This document shows positions 36,437 to 49,180 of a stretch of 64,000 nucleotides of DNA, piece by piece. Each line of letters opens with the position of its first letter. Positions within the stretch are counted from its first letter, which is position 1. Below the pieces are notes generated by a model. It saw only the letters and a list, made by a program, of their open reading frames with translations. It did not search any database and had not been told where the DNA came from. The position numbers were made by a program, and so were the translations under genes. Source of the stretch: Amia ocellicauda (taxonomy: Eukaryota; Chordata; Actinopteri; Amiiformes; Amiidae); assembly GCF_036373705.1 (NCBI RefSeq), contig NC_089863.1:22838417-22902416 (forward strand). Direction: 5' to 3'.

Positions 36437-37394
36437 AGATCATGTCTTACTAATTTACTGGTGTTTTTTTAACACGCAACTGCAGCTGTAGATCATGTGA
36501 AAGCATATGATAAGATATACTTAGATTTTCAGAAAGATAATGATAAGGTTCCACAACAAAAACTGATCCTCAAATTGGAAGCTGTAGGCATTCAGGGTAA
36601 TGTAAGTAGATGGATTATGAACTGGTTGATGTTTAGGAAACAGAGGGTGTCGATTAGAGGAGTTGCCTCTAACTGGAGTGAGGTTGTTAGTGGAGTTCCA
36701 CAGGGATCAGTATGAGGGCCTTTGCTTTTTCTAATCTATATTAATGATCTGGACTCTGGGATAGTTAGCAAACTTGTCAAATTTGCAGATGATACTAAAA
36801 TAGGTGGCTCAGCAGATACAATCTCTGCAGCACAGGCTATTCAGAGGGACTTGGATAATATTCAGTTGTGGGCCGACACCTGGCAGATGAAATTCAATGT
36901 GGACAAGTGCAAGGTAAGACATGCAGGTCACAAAAATGTCCAGTATAATTACACTCTGGGAGGAATAGAACTAGATGAAGTAACGCATGAGAAAGACCTA
37001 GGAATCTATGTGGACTCCTCACTTTCTCCATCCAAACAATGTGGGGAAGCAATAAAAACGGCAAACAGGATGTTAGGGTATATTGTCAAAAGTGTAGAAT
37101 TGAGAACAAGGGCAGTGATGTTCAGACTGTACAATGCACTAGTTAGAGCTCATATGGATACTGTGGACAGTTCTGGGCTCCACACTTCAAGAAAGATATC
37201 GCTGCTCTAGAGGCAGTTCAGGGGAGAGCAACTTTTCCAGATCAGCAGGGACACACGCACCCGGGGACACAAATTGGAAATTGGGCTTCAAGGCAGACGG
37301 ACAACAGGAGACACTTCTTCACACAGAGAGTTGTCACAATGGCCTCCTCTCATTTGTAAACTTTCCTAGTTCTTATGTTCTTATGTTCTTATGA
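36437..37394 (+). mobile_element. CR1-like LINE, 5'-truncated, in duplicon A
   Basis: Reverse transcriptase fragment with LDFQKDNDKVPQQ (catalytic palm entry), SGVPQGSV, FLIYINDLDSG and KFADDTKIGG (the ADD active site), followed by NVDKCKV and LGIYVDSSLS. The 3' end finishes in a (TTCTTATG)n tail, typical of CR1-type LINEs. A TGA at 36713-36715 breaks the frame; copy C has a sense codon there. The endonuclease domain is absent. Confidence 0.85.
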
Positions 37395-38959
37395 TAAGAG
37401 AGACAGGAGTACAGAAATCTGGTTTTAAGGCTTCAGTGTTTTCTTTACTCTTTTTACATTTTTTGTATAACAAAATGTTTAACAAAAATATAGAATACAG
37501 TAGCAGCTGTTAACCATTCACACATAAAAAATAAGAAAATCATACAATTACGATGTCTGTGGCAATCAGGGTTGTCATCCGGATGATATTTTACCGGACT
37601 GTCTGGTATTTGTATCTACATTGTCCCCGTCTGGTATTTTAGAAGATGTCCGGTCTTTTTAACCACTGTAATCTATTGGAGATGTGTTATAATCAGTGTA
37701 CAATTAGCCCTCAGCTGAGAAGGTAAAGGCGTCCTAGAATTACAGTTAATTAAAAATAATGTATTCTGTACTAACAGCATACAACTATACCTTACATATG
37801 ATGTTAATTGATATGTCTAGAAGAGTTGAAAGGTGGGGGAGAGAGTGGAGCAGCTCAGTGACCTCAGCTCCATCTGCAGGCTCCGCGGCGCTGCGATGAG
37901 CCCGATTCCAGCTCCGATCCTGGCTAACCCTGAACGCTGGTCTGAACTGCTGCAGGTCATGAGTGTCGAAGAATAAAGACTCCAGTTGGAATTTGGGTTC
38001 AGAGTTATCCAAAGCTCTTTATTATGCAAACGAACAAACACATGCTGTACAAATCTACATGTAAAGGCTAAAGTGGGAGCTGTCAGCAGCAACAGCATCT
38101 TATTAACAAGAGTCTGGAACACAATTGGAACAGCACCATTGCATTGTGTTATTTGGCCACTAGATGGCACTGTCTGAAAAACACACAAACTATACAACCT
38201 ATCCTAAATAACTGACAAAGCAACAACAAACTATTTGAAAGTAAAAATATATATGAAACTCCCACTGAACAATGAAATTAAATTAACATTGAAATGGCCC
38301 TGAAATCAGGACCGGTGTAAAGTGCAAACAAACCATAATAGTTAAAAAAATTAAGTTCTGTTTTGACTCGACCTCAGCTAGTATAAGCAATTCAATTTCA
38401 CGGTCTGAAAAAAATAAATGTCTTGGTACTCATTGCCATCATGCAACTGTCTTCCCAACAGAGTAGCACATTTGCACTTGGCCTCTTAAAGGGATGTTTT
38501 CTTCAATATATGGTTAATTGAGGGCGGTTCTGTATGCAAATGATCACAAGCACACACAAGGAGGTTACAATCAGTATTTACCAGTGTTGATTACTTAATT
38601 GTAACGAGCTCCTGTACACTATGAGCCCTGTTACACAGGCACTTTTTGACAGAGCACATGTGGGGGCCACACGAAGACCCACCGATCATTCCACACCATC
38701 CCTAACAAAATCCCTAGCCCGACTACGCCACTTCAATATTTGCATTAAAGTGAGGGAGAAGAAACTCACGTCACCCCTATATTAGAAGGCGCAACGCAGG
38801 TCTGCACCCGTCCCAGAGGACCACCATGGACAGATCAAACAATTCAACTGATTTAATAACGTATTTATTCTCCGGACCTTGTATCAATTCGGGGAATGTT
38901 TACTAACCTAATTAAAAGCCTTAAGCATCTCTGTCTCGGTCATCCTTCCTTGCCCATTA

Positions 38960-39035
38960 ATCCAGCTTTTATTATTATTATTATTTTAATTTCTTGGCAG
39001 TCGCCCTTATCCAGGGCGACATGCAACATAAGTGC
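38960..39035 (+). mobile_element. SINE-like fragment
   Basis: (ATT)n then CTTGGCAGTCGCCCTTATCC AGGGCGACATGCAACA, a motif common in fish SINE-type repeats. It abuts the left boundary of duplicon B, replacing the first part of the C2H2 gene fragment seen in A. Confidence 0.5.
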
Positions 39036-39043
39036 CAAGCATT

Positions 39044-40110
39044 GGCACCCAGGAAGAAGTTTGCCATTGCCTCACTTGCATTCACCGCAGATCCACTTCT
39101 TCAGGATGTACCATGGCAAGGGTGGAGACCTTGGAGACAAGATGAAGCGCCTTATTACTAAACTTGATGAGAAACGTTCTGAAAGTAGACTATCTATTGG
39201 CAGTGTATATATCAATCCTATAGGGATAAGTAAAATGTTTGTCGGGTTTGTAAAGGACATGCACAATGAGATGCTGAATGAAGGTTATCAAAGACCTGCT
39301 TGGTAAGATTTTATCAATGCCTTTCAAAAATCTTGTGCACTGCTCTTGTGGGACTTCGATATTGAGATCTTTGTGGAACAGATGTTGGAGGAGAGGACAA
39401 ATGGAAAATATTGACTAAATACTACATGACATATATTTAGATGTCCGCAACATTCATGAATGTGTTAGGATACACTTAGTGTGTTCTCATTAACCTTAAC
39501 AAATAAACGGTCGTTGACTTTTGATTTCTCAACCCTTTTCATGTCATGTCCAGTGGAAATGCAGACAAGAAGCATGGATGTCCATTCTTCAGCTTCTGGA
39601 GCGAGACCTTGCCCAAACCGTACCACAGGCCTGTGTTAACATTGCAATCATTTTAGAAGAAAAAGCGGCCACTGAAGACCTTGGGGGCTTCATGAATGCG
39701 TTTGCTCTGTTCTTTGGCCTCATTTATGCCCTTAATACAGGGGTGTCAGACTCCAGTCCTGGGGGGCCACAGTGTCTGCTGGTGTTTGTTCCAACAGGAG
39801 CGCCCAATTACTTTAATTAATGTCATAATTTACTCAGGGAGGCTCATCTAAAACTTACATATTCTATTTTCATAGCCGATTCCTTACAATTTGTTGAGTA
39901 CTCAAAACATTGAAGCCACAGAACACTTCAGGGTCTGGCGAGAAGTGTTACATGAATTAAGTCTGACACTCCTGCCTTAATACGAGTATCCAAATGGTCC
40001 GAAATACAGATTTGAGGCAGTGCAGGGTCTGGGTCTTGGAGATCAGTGCTCTAACAGAGTCCAGATGCTGAAGAATAAACTGTCGAAGGTGTAGGTCTGC
40101 TCTGTTCTCC
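39044..40110 (+). pseudogene. Fragment of the repeated fish gene, copy B
   Basis: Same sequence as the copy at 31117-32270 but missing the zinc-finger start. Frames with LLERDLAQTVPQACVNIAII and ATEDLGGFMNAFALFFGL are visible, again split by the MITE at 39738-39974. Confidence 0.4.
39738..39974. mobile_element. hAT MITE, copy in duplicon B
   Basis: Same element and same insertion site as 31901-32136, with CTTAATA on both sides, one base longer in the middle (an extra T in a TTTAATTAAT run). Confidence 0.88.
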
Positions 40111-40457
40111 ATTCTTGTCTGCATTGGAGAACAAGGTCAGAGTAGCAGATTGGATAAACTGAAATAAGGTTTTAGTTTTCATTTTCTTTATTATAATCCC
40201 AAGGTGAAAGATCCATACATTTAAGCCAGTATTTTGTGGTCATGTTCTCCTGTCACCAGCCAGAAGTACTGGTAGCTGTGCATGGGAATAAAGAGGAGAC
40301 CCAGATGCATTTTGAAGGTTTATTGGTTCCATTGCAACAAGCAGACACTGGAATTCCTCAGGGACCTGGGGAGAGAAGGAGCACATGAGCACTGTAGCCT
40401 GGGCAACAAAGCAGTGGAGCACTAGGAGAGGAAGACCCTTACCTGCCAGCCATCCTG

Positions 40458-42799
40458 TTACACTGGGAATCGTTCATCCTCCTTGTCAGTCTCCTCTCTA
40501 TGGAACTCCTCTCGCTCATCTTCATCCTCATCCCGAAAGCTCGCCCACGACGACTCCTCACCTTTAAACAGTTCAGCTGCATATTCCTCCGACGCCACGG
40601 GTCCCTCTTCAGAGTCATCCCAGGCGTCCCAGGAATCCACCTCTACCGCTGCCGGACTGTCGACTGCTGCAGACTCCTCTGGCCGAGAGTCCACTTGCCT
40701 AGCATCTCCTTCAGCATGGGACCCCAATCCTGGAACCGCGTCTTCCCCTGACCAACGGGCTCCTTCCACCGAGTCCATTTTAGCACCGGGATGCTCCAAG
40801 GGCAGCAGGTGACTGGTCACTAGGCCGCTCCTCTGACCTGGTGGCAATACAGACGAGAAAGAAGGATTGAGGAGTTACGGATTAAGAACACAGGTCTATT
40901 GGACGCATGGGTATAGAGGGACTGCAAGTCGACGCACTTGCAAGTCAGAAGAACAGAGGCAAGAGTCACAGCACCAGTATACCCACCTTCCGCCCGGTCC
41001 CCAGCACACCTGGAGTCACAGCAAGCGCACACAGCATGGTTCCCATACAGCTCCTCCCACCTGTTCACAAGAGGAGAGGGTCACAGGCCTGTTTTCCCCC
41101 CCATCACAGACTGCCCAGAGCAGCAGCCTGCTGCAATAGAGGTACCTTTTAGCTTTTCGGTTGTAGGTGCAGGATTTGGCGCCTGGAGTCACATGTTCTG
41201 CCACAGTCATGGTGCAGTGCATGTACAGCTCAGTCATCCCATGCTGTAGGGGAGCAGACAACATACAGGGGGGGGGGGGGTGGCTTCAAATCACTATAAA
41301 AAGGTTCTCCCACATCCTCGGGAAAAGGCTTCCTATAGATCTTGGCTCAGCAATGGTGGAAAAGTCACACAGTGGGTTCCATCGTAGCAGCATGCATTGG
41401 ATACCTCGGACAGGGTCTTCTGAAACAGGAAGGCGTCGATGGTGAAGCGGAGAACGTCCTTCCTCGTGTACGGCACGAACCTGGACTGGCACCCATCAGC
41501 CTTGCTGTCTACCAGGCACCTGTGGGCAAGCAGAGACCTTGGCATCTTGACCAGAAGACAGGGTGAAAGCTGGTTAAGCCACCGAGAATACGGCCTTACC
41601 CAAAGTTGTCAATCACGGTGAACCTGGGCTTGGAGTGCCGATCCGGAGAGGCCGTGGCATAGCAGGACTGGATGAACAGCCGCTGCCCTTCAGTGGCAAA
41701 GTAGCCTGTGGCCTGGAAGTACATGGGCTGACCCAGGTAGTAGATGTTCTTTGGGGAGAGTCTGATCCACTGCTCTGTGAAAGCAGGGCAGGGTTATGCA
41801 TCCATGCACACACCACCCCCACAAGCAGCCAGCAGTTACAGATACCGTACCATTGGTGGTGACCAGGATGTAGCCATGTCTGTTCTTCAGCTCTCTGAAG
41901 AAGGCAGATTTGTCCATGCCTGGAAGGGTGCTGCCATGCTGGGGGAATGTGGGCTGGTAGCCAATCTTGTAGGAATAGTGGAACCTGCAAAGGCAGTACA
42001 GCAGAGCAGATCAGGAAGGAGGCAGCCAATTGCCTCCAATTACTGCTCTACACCTCAGATGAAGCAAATCCATACCGGTTGTAGACCAGCTGGATGGGCA
42101 CAGTGAAGGACACGCCCCGGATTACTGGGTGTGAAGAAGTTGGCGGGGAGTAGCGCAGAGTGTTGGAGTACACCAGTCGGCCATTAATGATCTACAGGAT
42201 TAAGTTGGACACCATGGAAGAGGGATGAGCCAATATGAAGATACTGGAACCAGCATCACGGCTATCCAGTTGACATTACCTCCCAGAAATTGCGTAGCAT
42301 GCAACATTGCAAGCTGTGAAACCACACGGCTACTTACCGATCGATTGTTCCCACACTCGTTCAGCCCGTAGATGAAGTAGTAGTAGTGCTCAGTGGTCTT
42401 ACTGACGGCGCAGCTCCCCAGCATGAGCTCCGAAGGCCTGCACCTGAAGCCGTTGATGTTCTTATGCACTGCCACGTACATCTTACTGTAGTCTCCCCAC
42501 ACTGCAACGCCTCGGTTCTGGACCTTCTTGGGATGCACTCCTTTCTGCAGGTTGACACCGGGGAACAGGATGCGCCTCAGGTCATCCGGCATGGGCTCGC
42601 TGCCAGTGGCCGGCCGGAGTTTCTTTGGGTCTACCAGAGGAGCCGACGCCTGGATGAACATGGGGAGAATGCGGTAGTGCTTGGACAGCGTCTTGATGTC
42701 GGAGGATTCCTTTGAAGTCTCATTGTCACTGTCGGCAAAGACCGGTGTAGGGAATAATACTCCTACACAGAGGCAGAGAGCAATGCAGATCAGCTTCAT
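40458..42799 (-). CDS. zp3: ZP3-like egg-coat protein, copy B
   Basis: Second full copy of the ZP3-like gene: exons 42799-42338, 42191-42076, 41984-41851, 41774-41600, 41519-41405, 41243-41146, 41060-40987, 40837-40458 (1554 nt, 517 aa). All borders and frames of copy A are kept. Differences seen are few: Ile for Phe in the signal peptide (MKLICIAL), Ile for Val (HYRILP), Asp for Glu and Lys for Glu in the acidic tail. The two signal-region changes are shared with copy C. The missing ZP-N cysteine pair is the same. The G-run in intron 5 is shorter than in A. Candidate AATAAA is at 40319-40324. Confidence 0.9.
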
Positions 42800-42947
42800 T
42801 GCACACAGAACAAGCACGTGACAACGCCACTGGAAAGAGAGGATTAAACAACAGCACTGCAATGCCTCTGCAATAACCACTAAACCCCCAGTTCACTCAC
42901 AGACACACTAGCCCAGAAAGTGATAATCACTAGGGCACTGCTCCTGC

Positions 42948-43015
42948 TCTATATAGGGCTAGACGTAAATAACAAACAGCTGCTATTGTGATCTCTCAAT
43001 TAACACATCCAGCTG
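42948..43015 (-). promoter_or_regulatory. TATA box and two E-boxes, ZP3-like copy B
   Basis: CTATATAGA at 42948-42956 and CAGCTG at 42977-42982 and 43010-43015, identical in spacing to copy A. Confidence 0.55.
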
Positions 43016-44095
43016 AATCATCCCTAGTGGTATCTGCTGCTTGTATGTTGTGTGTAATGCCTGGTTACATTTATTAATGTGTTTGTTTTATCCAGTGAAT
43101 TAGAGGGCTAGTTCTGTCTATTATGTTGTTCACATAAGTTGAAGTGCCTATAGCTTTCAAATTGCAGTTTAAATTCATTGTTTCACAAATTACACCTAAT
43201 CAAGCCATTGTTAAAGCTAAGGGCAGCTGCATTGTCTGGAATTCATTTGGAAAAGGCGTTAATTGCTGGAACCCTGTTGATTTACTTAACGTGGATGAAA
43301 TGCCCCTCGTGAGCATCGCTTGCTCAACGAGCTTGTCAGGGCGTTTGTTTTGTCAGAGGACGATATGTTTACTGCAATACGTGCTACAGAAGTAAAGGAA
43401 GTCAGCAATTAATCTGTATTGTCAGCTCCTCCTTAATCATTATTATTATTGGTAGTATCATAAACCTTTCACAAAACTATGCTATGCTATTACTGATTAC
43501 CTTATTAATGAAATAAGCTTAGCTGTTCACTACGTTTCCCAATGCATGTTAATGTCAGTCTGCTTATCATTGCCACAGGATCCCACATGATAATTTGTAT
43601 TCCATCATCCGAAAAGTTGTCCATCAAGGACAGGGCACATTAGATCCGTTAGCTACAAAATTTATATAATACTAATTAGCCAATAAATTGTATTTATAAT
43701 ATGCTATTCTCATATCAAATAGCGCTACAAGTCAAACAGTCAAAACAGACAAAATCAAACAGGCACAATATCAAACACAACAGTAGCAACGCAAGAGTAT
43801 TTAAAAAAACTTGCAACTAAGACAAAGAGAGATCCTTAAAAGCTTTTTAAAAAAGGTGAGTTTAAAGAAATGTCTTAAAGATATGGAGTTTTGGGGCGAT
43901 TACTAAAACGTTGCACAGCCGTGGAGTTGCTTCAGTAGCTTCAGCTTCAGCAACAGGGGTGCTGGAGAAATAAGAGCTTTAAAATATTTTTTTACAAAAA
44001 TGTAAATAAATACAACCCTAATCGCACACAAACTACACCTCTCCATAAAGACACAAAAGCAGAATGCACGGTTCAACATTATATTGTTTATTTGA

Positions 44096-44157
44096 AAGAG
44101 GTTGATGGATTGAAACCATCCACTGCTATGTTTCCACTACCACTGAGCTACATCCCC
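44096..44157 (-). pseudogene. Decayed tRNA-Ala-like sequence
   Basis: Gene strand begins GGGGATGTAGCTCAGTGGTAG, the normal start of tRNA-Ala, then ATAGCAGTGG with an AGC anticodon-like triplet and GGTTTCAATCC in place of box B. The stems no longer pair and the length is short. Read as a pseudogene. Confidence 0.55.
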
Positions 44158-44740
44158 AATGCCAGCCTGCTTCTCTCAAACTTTGTATTTCTTTCAACAA
44201 CAAACTAACAAGCCAAAAGAGAAAGAAAAGAGTAGTGTTGGGGTCGTTACTCACAAGAAGTAATATATTACATTGTATTCTTTACTCATATAAACAGTAA
44301 CAAGATACTTTACTTATTACTCTCTGGGCAAAGTAATTAGTTACTTTACTATTAGATTACTTTGCATTTCACCCCAAACGTTGCGGGACCTCATTAAACA
44401 ATTACAAAGTTACACCCACACATGCGGTCGAATAAAGACAGAAACATACTGTTATCTCTTGCTGTTCTAATAAAGCGCCACAGGAAAACCAGGCCATTGT
44501 CGGAAGTCCACGCCCTGATGTGGGAGGAGCGGAGCGATTGTGGGTTTGGTTTGTGTCTCGTTTTAAAGACAGTGACAGAAAGCAACACTACGAGCGATAG
44601 AGCCTGGTGTGGAAAGGACTTTTGTGGCTGTCTTATTCTGTATGCTTTAGATGATTGGAGACAGCTAAAAATATACAAGTTTCTGTTAAGAGATATTAGG
44701 AATAGCTAAAAGGGTATAGACAACATTATATTCAGACAAG

Positions 44741-45161
44741 TGTGGAAGGAAAGTTAGAAATTCTCTCTCTCATACCTGTTTTACTCTCTTGTATACTTAA
44801 GAAAGATAAGGTCAAGCCAGAAGGTAGTTTGATTTCTATTTGTTATTTACGATGAGAAGCTTGGAGACAATGTCAAACAGTATGATTGTGAATGAAGTGC
44901 CTGCTCCCTAATCCATGTATTGATCTATGAACTCTGTCCTATAATGATATATATTCTGCTTAGATAACTCTCTAAGATAATATAGTAATGACTTTCTGAT
45001 TGTAACCAGATCTTTGATTTCTATGTATAAAAGCTCTGACTGTTAAAATGAAGGCAGAGCAGCTTTGGGATCTTCTTGATTCACTGTTCCTCTCCACGCT
45101 GCGTGTATTAAAGGCTTTGCAACTACCGCTGCAACCTGATTGAAGATGATTGTTCACCACA
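44741..45161 (+). repeat. 5' LTR
   Basis: 421 bp, with a TATAAAA box (about 45026) and an ATTAAA poly(A)-like signal near its 3' end. The 3' LTR has the same body but a degraded TATA and a short deletion in its first part. Confidence 0.88.
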
Positions 45162-45956
45162 TTACATGGCGACGAGGATGGGATCGCTGACCCTGACGGA
45201 GTGGACCGGAGTGGCCAGACCAGTGACCAGCAAAGCCGCGCCGACAGAATAGAAAAAGGTAAGGGAACCTTTTTGAAAAAATCCCTACTGCGGTGCTTTG
45301 CTTTCACTTGTCTGCTCGCCTGGCCCTCTGACGATCAGGTAACGCGATCTATATTTTAATTAAACGTTGTTGCTTGCCTTACATCAAGTACTTGAGGCAG
45401 GAAATGTTTTATTGCGTGTAAAGAAACAAGGGTTTCTTAGGGTTACCATAGACTTGACTGTGTCTTCTTGTTTGTGAAGAAACAGGACTGTGTTTTCCTG
45501 TTTGGGTTCTCGCAGACAAAAGTGTGTTTGTAAACTGCAGCGTAGGTTTGACCTACTATTAGAAAAAAAAAAAAAACAGCACTAATTAATTGTTCAATAT
45601 CTGATACACCGGTGATAATATAAAAGCACGTGTTTTATAGAACCATAAATGGTATGGTAAATTAAGAAACGTCATTAAGTTACATACAAGTTATATAAAT
45701 GCAAACATATTGAAAAACATGTTTGTTATTATTCGTATATAGGATTTATTTTAATTTGTGTTTTGTTTTGTTATATTTTTATTTCTTTTTTACTTTTTTA
45801 CATTTTCTTTTCTCTTTTCTCCCCTGTCATTTTATTGTTATTATTGTGCGTGCTTGTATGCCTTGGTAGTTGTTTACAAAATGTTACATAGAAAATGGGT
45901 GGTAACAGCTCCAGTAAAATGGGTAACCGCCACCCAAAGGTACAAATGTAAGGTAT

Positions 45957-47436
45957 ATGTATGATCATTATGGAAGTGAAGCGGTGCGCGATATGCACAA
46001 GTGGTTTGAGTGGACAATAGGTGACAGAAAGTTAAGGTTTCCAGAAGATGGGACTTTTGATTCAGATAGACTTGAGCACCTAAAAATGGTTTTGCAAACT
46101 AGGGATACAAAGACAGGAAAAGTAAACTGGAAAATATATATGATGTGGAATGATGAGTGTAAACTACGAAATGAGAAATCAAAACTTGCTAGCTTAAAAC
46201 ATTCATTAGCAACGGAAAAAGAAAAAGGCAAAATTAAATCTAGTTTAAACCAAATGCCTCAAAGACGCATAAAAAAGCAGTCTTCGGCATTAGTAAAAGC
46301 CCCAGATTCGGATAAAAGCGAGGACGAAGGGGATGATGACTGGGTCATGCCCCCCCTCCAAATGTCCAGGCGTGGCTCCGGCTCCTGCCTTTCAAGCCAC
46401 TGCCTCTGCACCCCCATCCCCAGACAGTACAGTTGGCAGTGCAGCTACGTCTCCCCGTCCTGCACGTCCTCTTGTTGCCACTAGCCCTTCAGCGGACACC
46501 AGGGTCTCTCCGCGTCCACAGAGGCTGCGTAATTCTCCTCTCCGTCTCACACCCGAGCTGGGAGTATATACGCGCAGCCGCAGTTGGACACCCAAATGCC
46601 CATGCGAGAATTGCCCGGGCAGGCGGGGTGTCCTTCTGGTTATGTTGATCGCCCCATGTCCTCTAGTGAGCTACGCGCTATAGTTACTAATATCCCTTCA
46701 ATGCGCGAAGATCCTGAGACTTTTAAGAAAGAGTTGGGTATCATTTTTACCTGTCATCGACCTTACTATGATGACGTGAACATTCTTTTGGACATGATTG
46801 TTCCCCAGGGTCTTATTCAACAATGAAAAGACGAGGCACAGTGGCCTGCCGATGCCCCTATAGTGGACCAGCTGCATTAAAGAAAATATTAGATGCCGTA
46901 TTGACAGTGACTGGTCTAAAATTCAGGCATGTAAACAGAAACTTAGCGAGGAGCCTACAGATTACCTCGACCGCCTCCGTACAATGTTTAAAAAGCACGA
47001 CGCTATCCCTGAAGAACAGACAGATACTCCTTTAGCACATGCCTTTGTAAATGGGCTTCTCCCGAAACTGCAGGCAGAAGTGAAACGAGTGTGTATTGAT
47101 TGGGAAGTGAAAGATGTTAAAGGCATAGTAAATGTGGTTCGGCACTGCCATCGGCAGAGCGAAGAGAAATGTACTGATAATACTACAATAATACTACGAA
47201 ATTGATGCAATTACAGATTCAGCATTACAGTGCACCGGGTTTAGAGGACGCTCACGGGGTAGGGGACGTGGTTTTCAGTCTGAGTCTCAACAAAACCAAG
47301 AAGCACCTAGTGTTTGTTTCAATTGTGGTGGCAAAGGCCATTGGTATCGAAACTGCACATATACGCAGTCTGATCCTTCCCCTCCCCATAACGAACAAGC
47401 CCCCAGGACTATGAAAAATCCCTTTCCTAAGGCATA
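45957..47436 (+). pseudogene. Retroviral gag remnant
   Basis: Three or more pieces in different frames: a first part to 46484 with charged coiled-coil-like sequence, a proline-rich linker, a capsid-like part (about 46660-47190, with TDYLDRLRTMF), then an RGRSRGRGRG basic stretch and a CCHC zinc knuckle (CFNCGGKGHWYRNC, 47315-47356). Frameshifts and stops separate them. Resembles gamma/epsilon-type Gag in order, but classification is uncertain. Confidence 0.75.
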
Positions 47437-47534
47437 GGGAGGCCAGAGAGAAACATCATCAGTATCACTGCTTCCATTAATTTCTACTTCACCAGACTCA
47501 GAACCCACAGTCTCACTAATACAACAAAAATAAA

Positions 47535-49178
47535 GGACAGTAATAATCGGAGTGGCAACAACAGAAGAACCTTTCCGTATTATGATCTGATGGACAGTGT
47601 TTTAGGCTGTCGTCCAGTCAACGATGTACAGTTCCGCGGAGACCCTCAGCATGGAAGGCGACCACAATTCCGTCTTTCTGGAAACAGGTATGATTGATTA
47701 ATTCATAAATGGTATTGTTAAAAAGCGGTATTTTGACAAATAAATTGCCTGCTGCAGTAATAATGCAATTTGTTTGGAAGTTTGTTTGATAGTAATGCAA
47801 TGAGTCTGGGTATGTTTGTCTATTTTATGTGATGCTAACTTTAGACGTGCTGAATACAATAGCATTATGTAAACCACATGGGGAGTCTGCTATATAAACA
47901 TAATAAGCAAATCAGTTAAACGCGCTATTATGTTACTGTTTCAAAGCTATGCATTTAAAACAAAATGTAGGTTTTGTCCTCGATGTTGTCTGTAATTATT
48001 TTTATTATTTTTATTTCTGCAGAAGAACAGTCAGACTCATCTTCTCTACAGCCACCAGATGCGTCCTCAACAAGCTCCCCTTCCTCTGAACAAAGGCTTG
48101 AAAGAGATGCCAGGCTGTCTGGATCATCAGTGGGTGCTAGACCAGGCAGGTGCAATAGTTGATTGAATTAGCTAAAAACAATAGCTGACAGAATTAATGT
48201 AGCCACAAGACTGAAATACAAACTGATGAATGCTTTATAGACAAAACAGAATGAACATGAAGCTGTTAACAATATAAAGTACATTTTCAAACTACAGAGA
48301 ATAATCTGCATTTCCTTCTCTTTTTTTCAAAATAAGTAAAAAAAGAAAAGCCAGTGCTTAAAGTGAATTGGTCAGCTATCTCCAGGAGTCAGATGACCGA
48401 TACTACAGGCTGCAGGAGGAGAAATTAGAACTGGCAAGAAAGCGGCACAGGGATTACCTTCTTGAAAAACAAGCAGACCAGCTAAACAGAGACAGAGACA
48501 GAGATGCAAATCAACAGAATATAGCGCTGTTCATTGGGGTTTTATCCAACCTGGCAACGTCACTGGGGAAAAACCTTACAAAGACATAATGTTTTAAAAG
48601 CAGGCACTTTATATTTTTGTAAAAGTTTGTGTGTATGTATATAAAGTTTGTACATTGTATATTTTTTCTAAATAAAGTATTCTTTGTTCTAGCAATTTGC
48701 ACCCGTTTGTTTTAAAGTTATCTTCCAAAAACACACTTGCACAGACTTTTTTTTTGACAAAAAGACAATATTACAAGTAATATTATTATTACGTATTATT
48801 ACGTACATATTTTATTCTGCCGTTTTCTTTTTTTTTTTTTTATGTTGTTCACAGCAAAATGTGCAGATAGGGCTTTGCGAATGTTATCCGTAGTATGTCT
48901 GTTGTCTGGCACTGTGGTCACTGGCTGCACAAGCTGCTCTGACTGAGTACTGACCAGTCCTCATAATATTTTTCATTGCCTTCTTCACATATATTATGCA
49001 ACACACAGCAGCTCACTACCATTTGTGTTGTCAGTGCCAGACTGCAGTCATTTCTCTTCAGCAGACACTGCCACCTTCCTTTCAGTCTGCCAAAAACATT
49101 TTCTACCACTGAACGTGCCCTGCTCAAGCAGTAATTGAAAACTCTCTGTAACTCAGTAAGCCATCCAGTGTCAGAGTA
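47535..49178. mobile_element. PIF/Harbinger fragment with both gene remnants
   Basis: Plus strand: MYB/SANT-like accessory protein pieces, TFPYYDLMDSVLGCRP (about 47560-47690, with a following GT donor), an exon after CTGCAG at 48024, and a C-terminal helix-rich exon (48368-48589, LQEEKLELARKRHRDYLLEK) preceded by one stop. Minus strand: C-terminal nuclease part of a HARBI1-like transposase (48918-49178), with RVFNYCLSRARSVVENVFG, FGRLKGRWQCL and CCVLHNICEE. The genes converge, as is usual for Harbinger elements. The ends and most of the transposase are missing. Confidence 0.75.
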
Positions 49179-49180
49179 TA

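Larger units (their letters stand above)
31215..38180. repeat. Segmental duplication, copy A
   Basis: Longest of three near-identical duplicons each carrying a ZP3-like gene. A shares 31215-35640 with copy B (offset 7838, then 7830). It shares 32424 to about 37755 with copy C (offset 22280 rising to 22336 and beyond), plus about 40 bp at 38137-38180. A holds about 380 bp (37757-38136) that C lacks. Confidence 0.9.
39044..43457. repeat. Segmental duplication, copy B
   Basis: Matches copy A from 31215 to about 35640. Its right edge (about 43457) stops in the TTGGTAGTAT stretch, so it lacks the LINE-bearing arm found in A and C. Confidence 0.9.
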
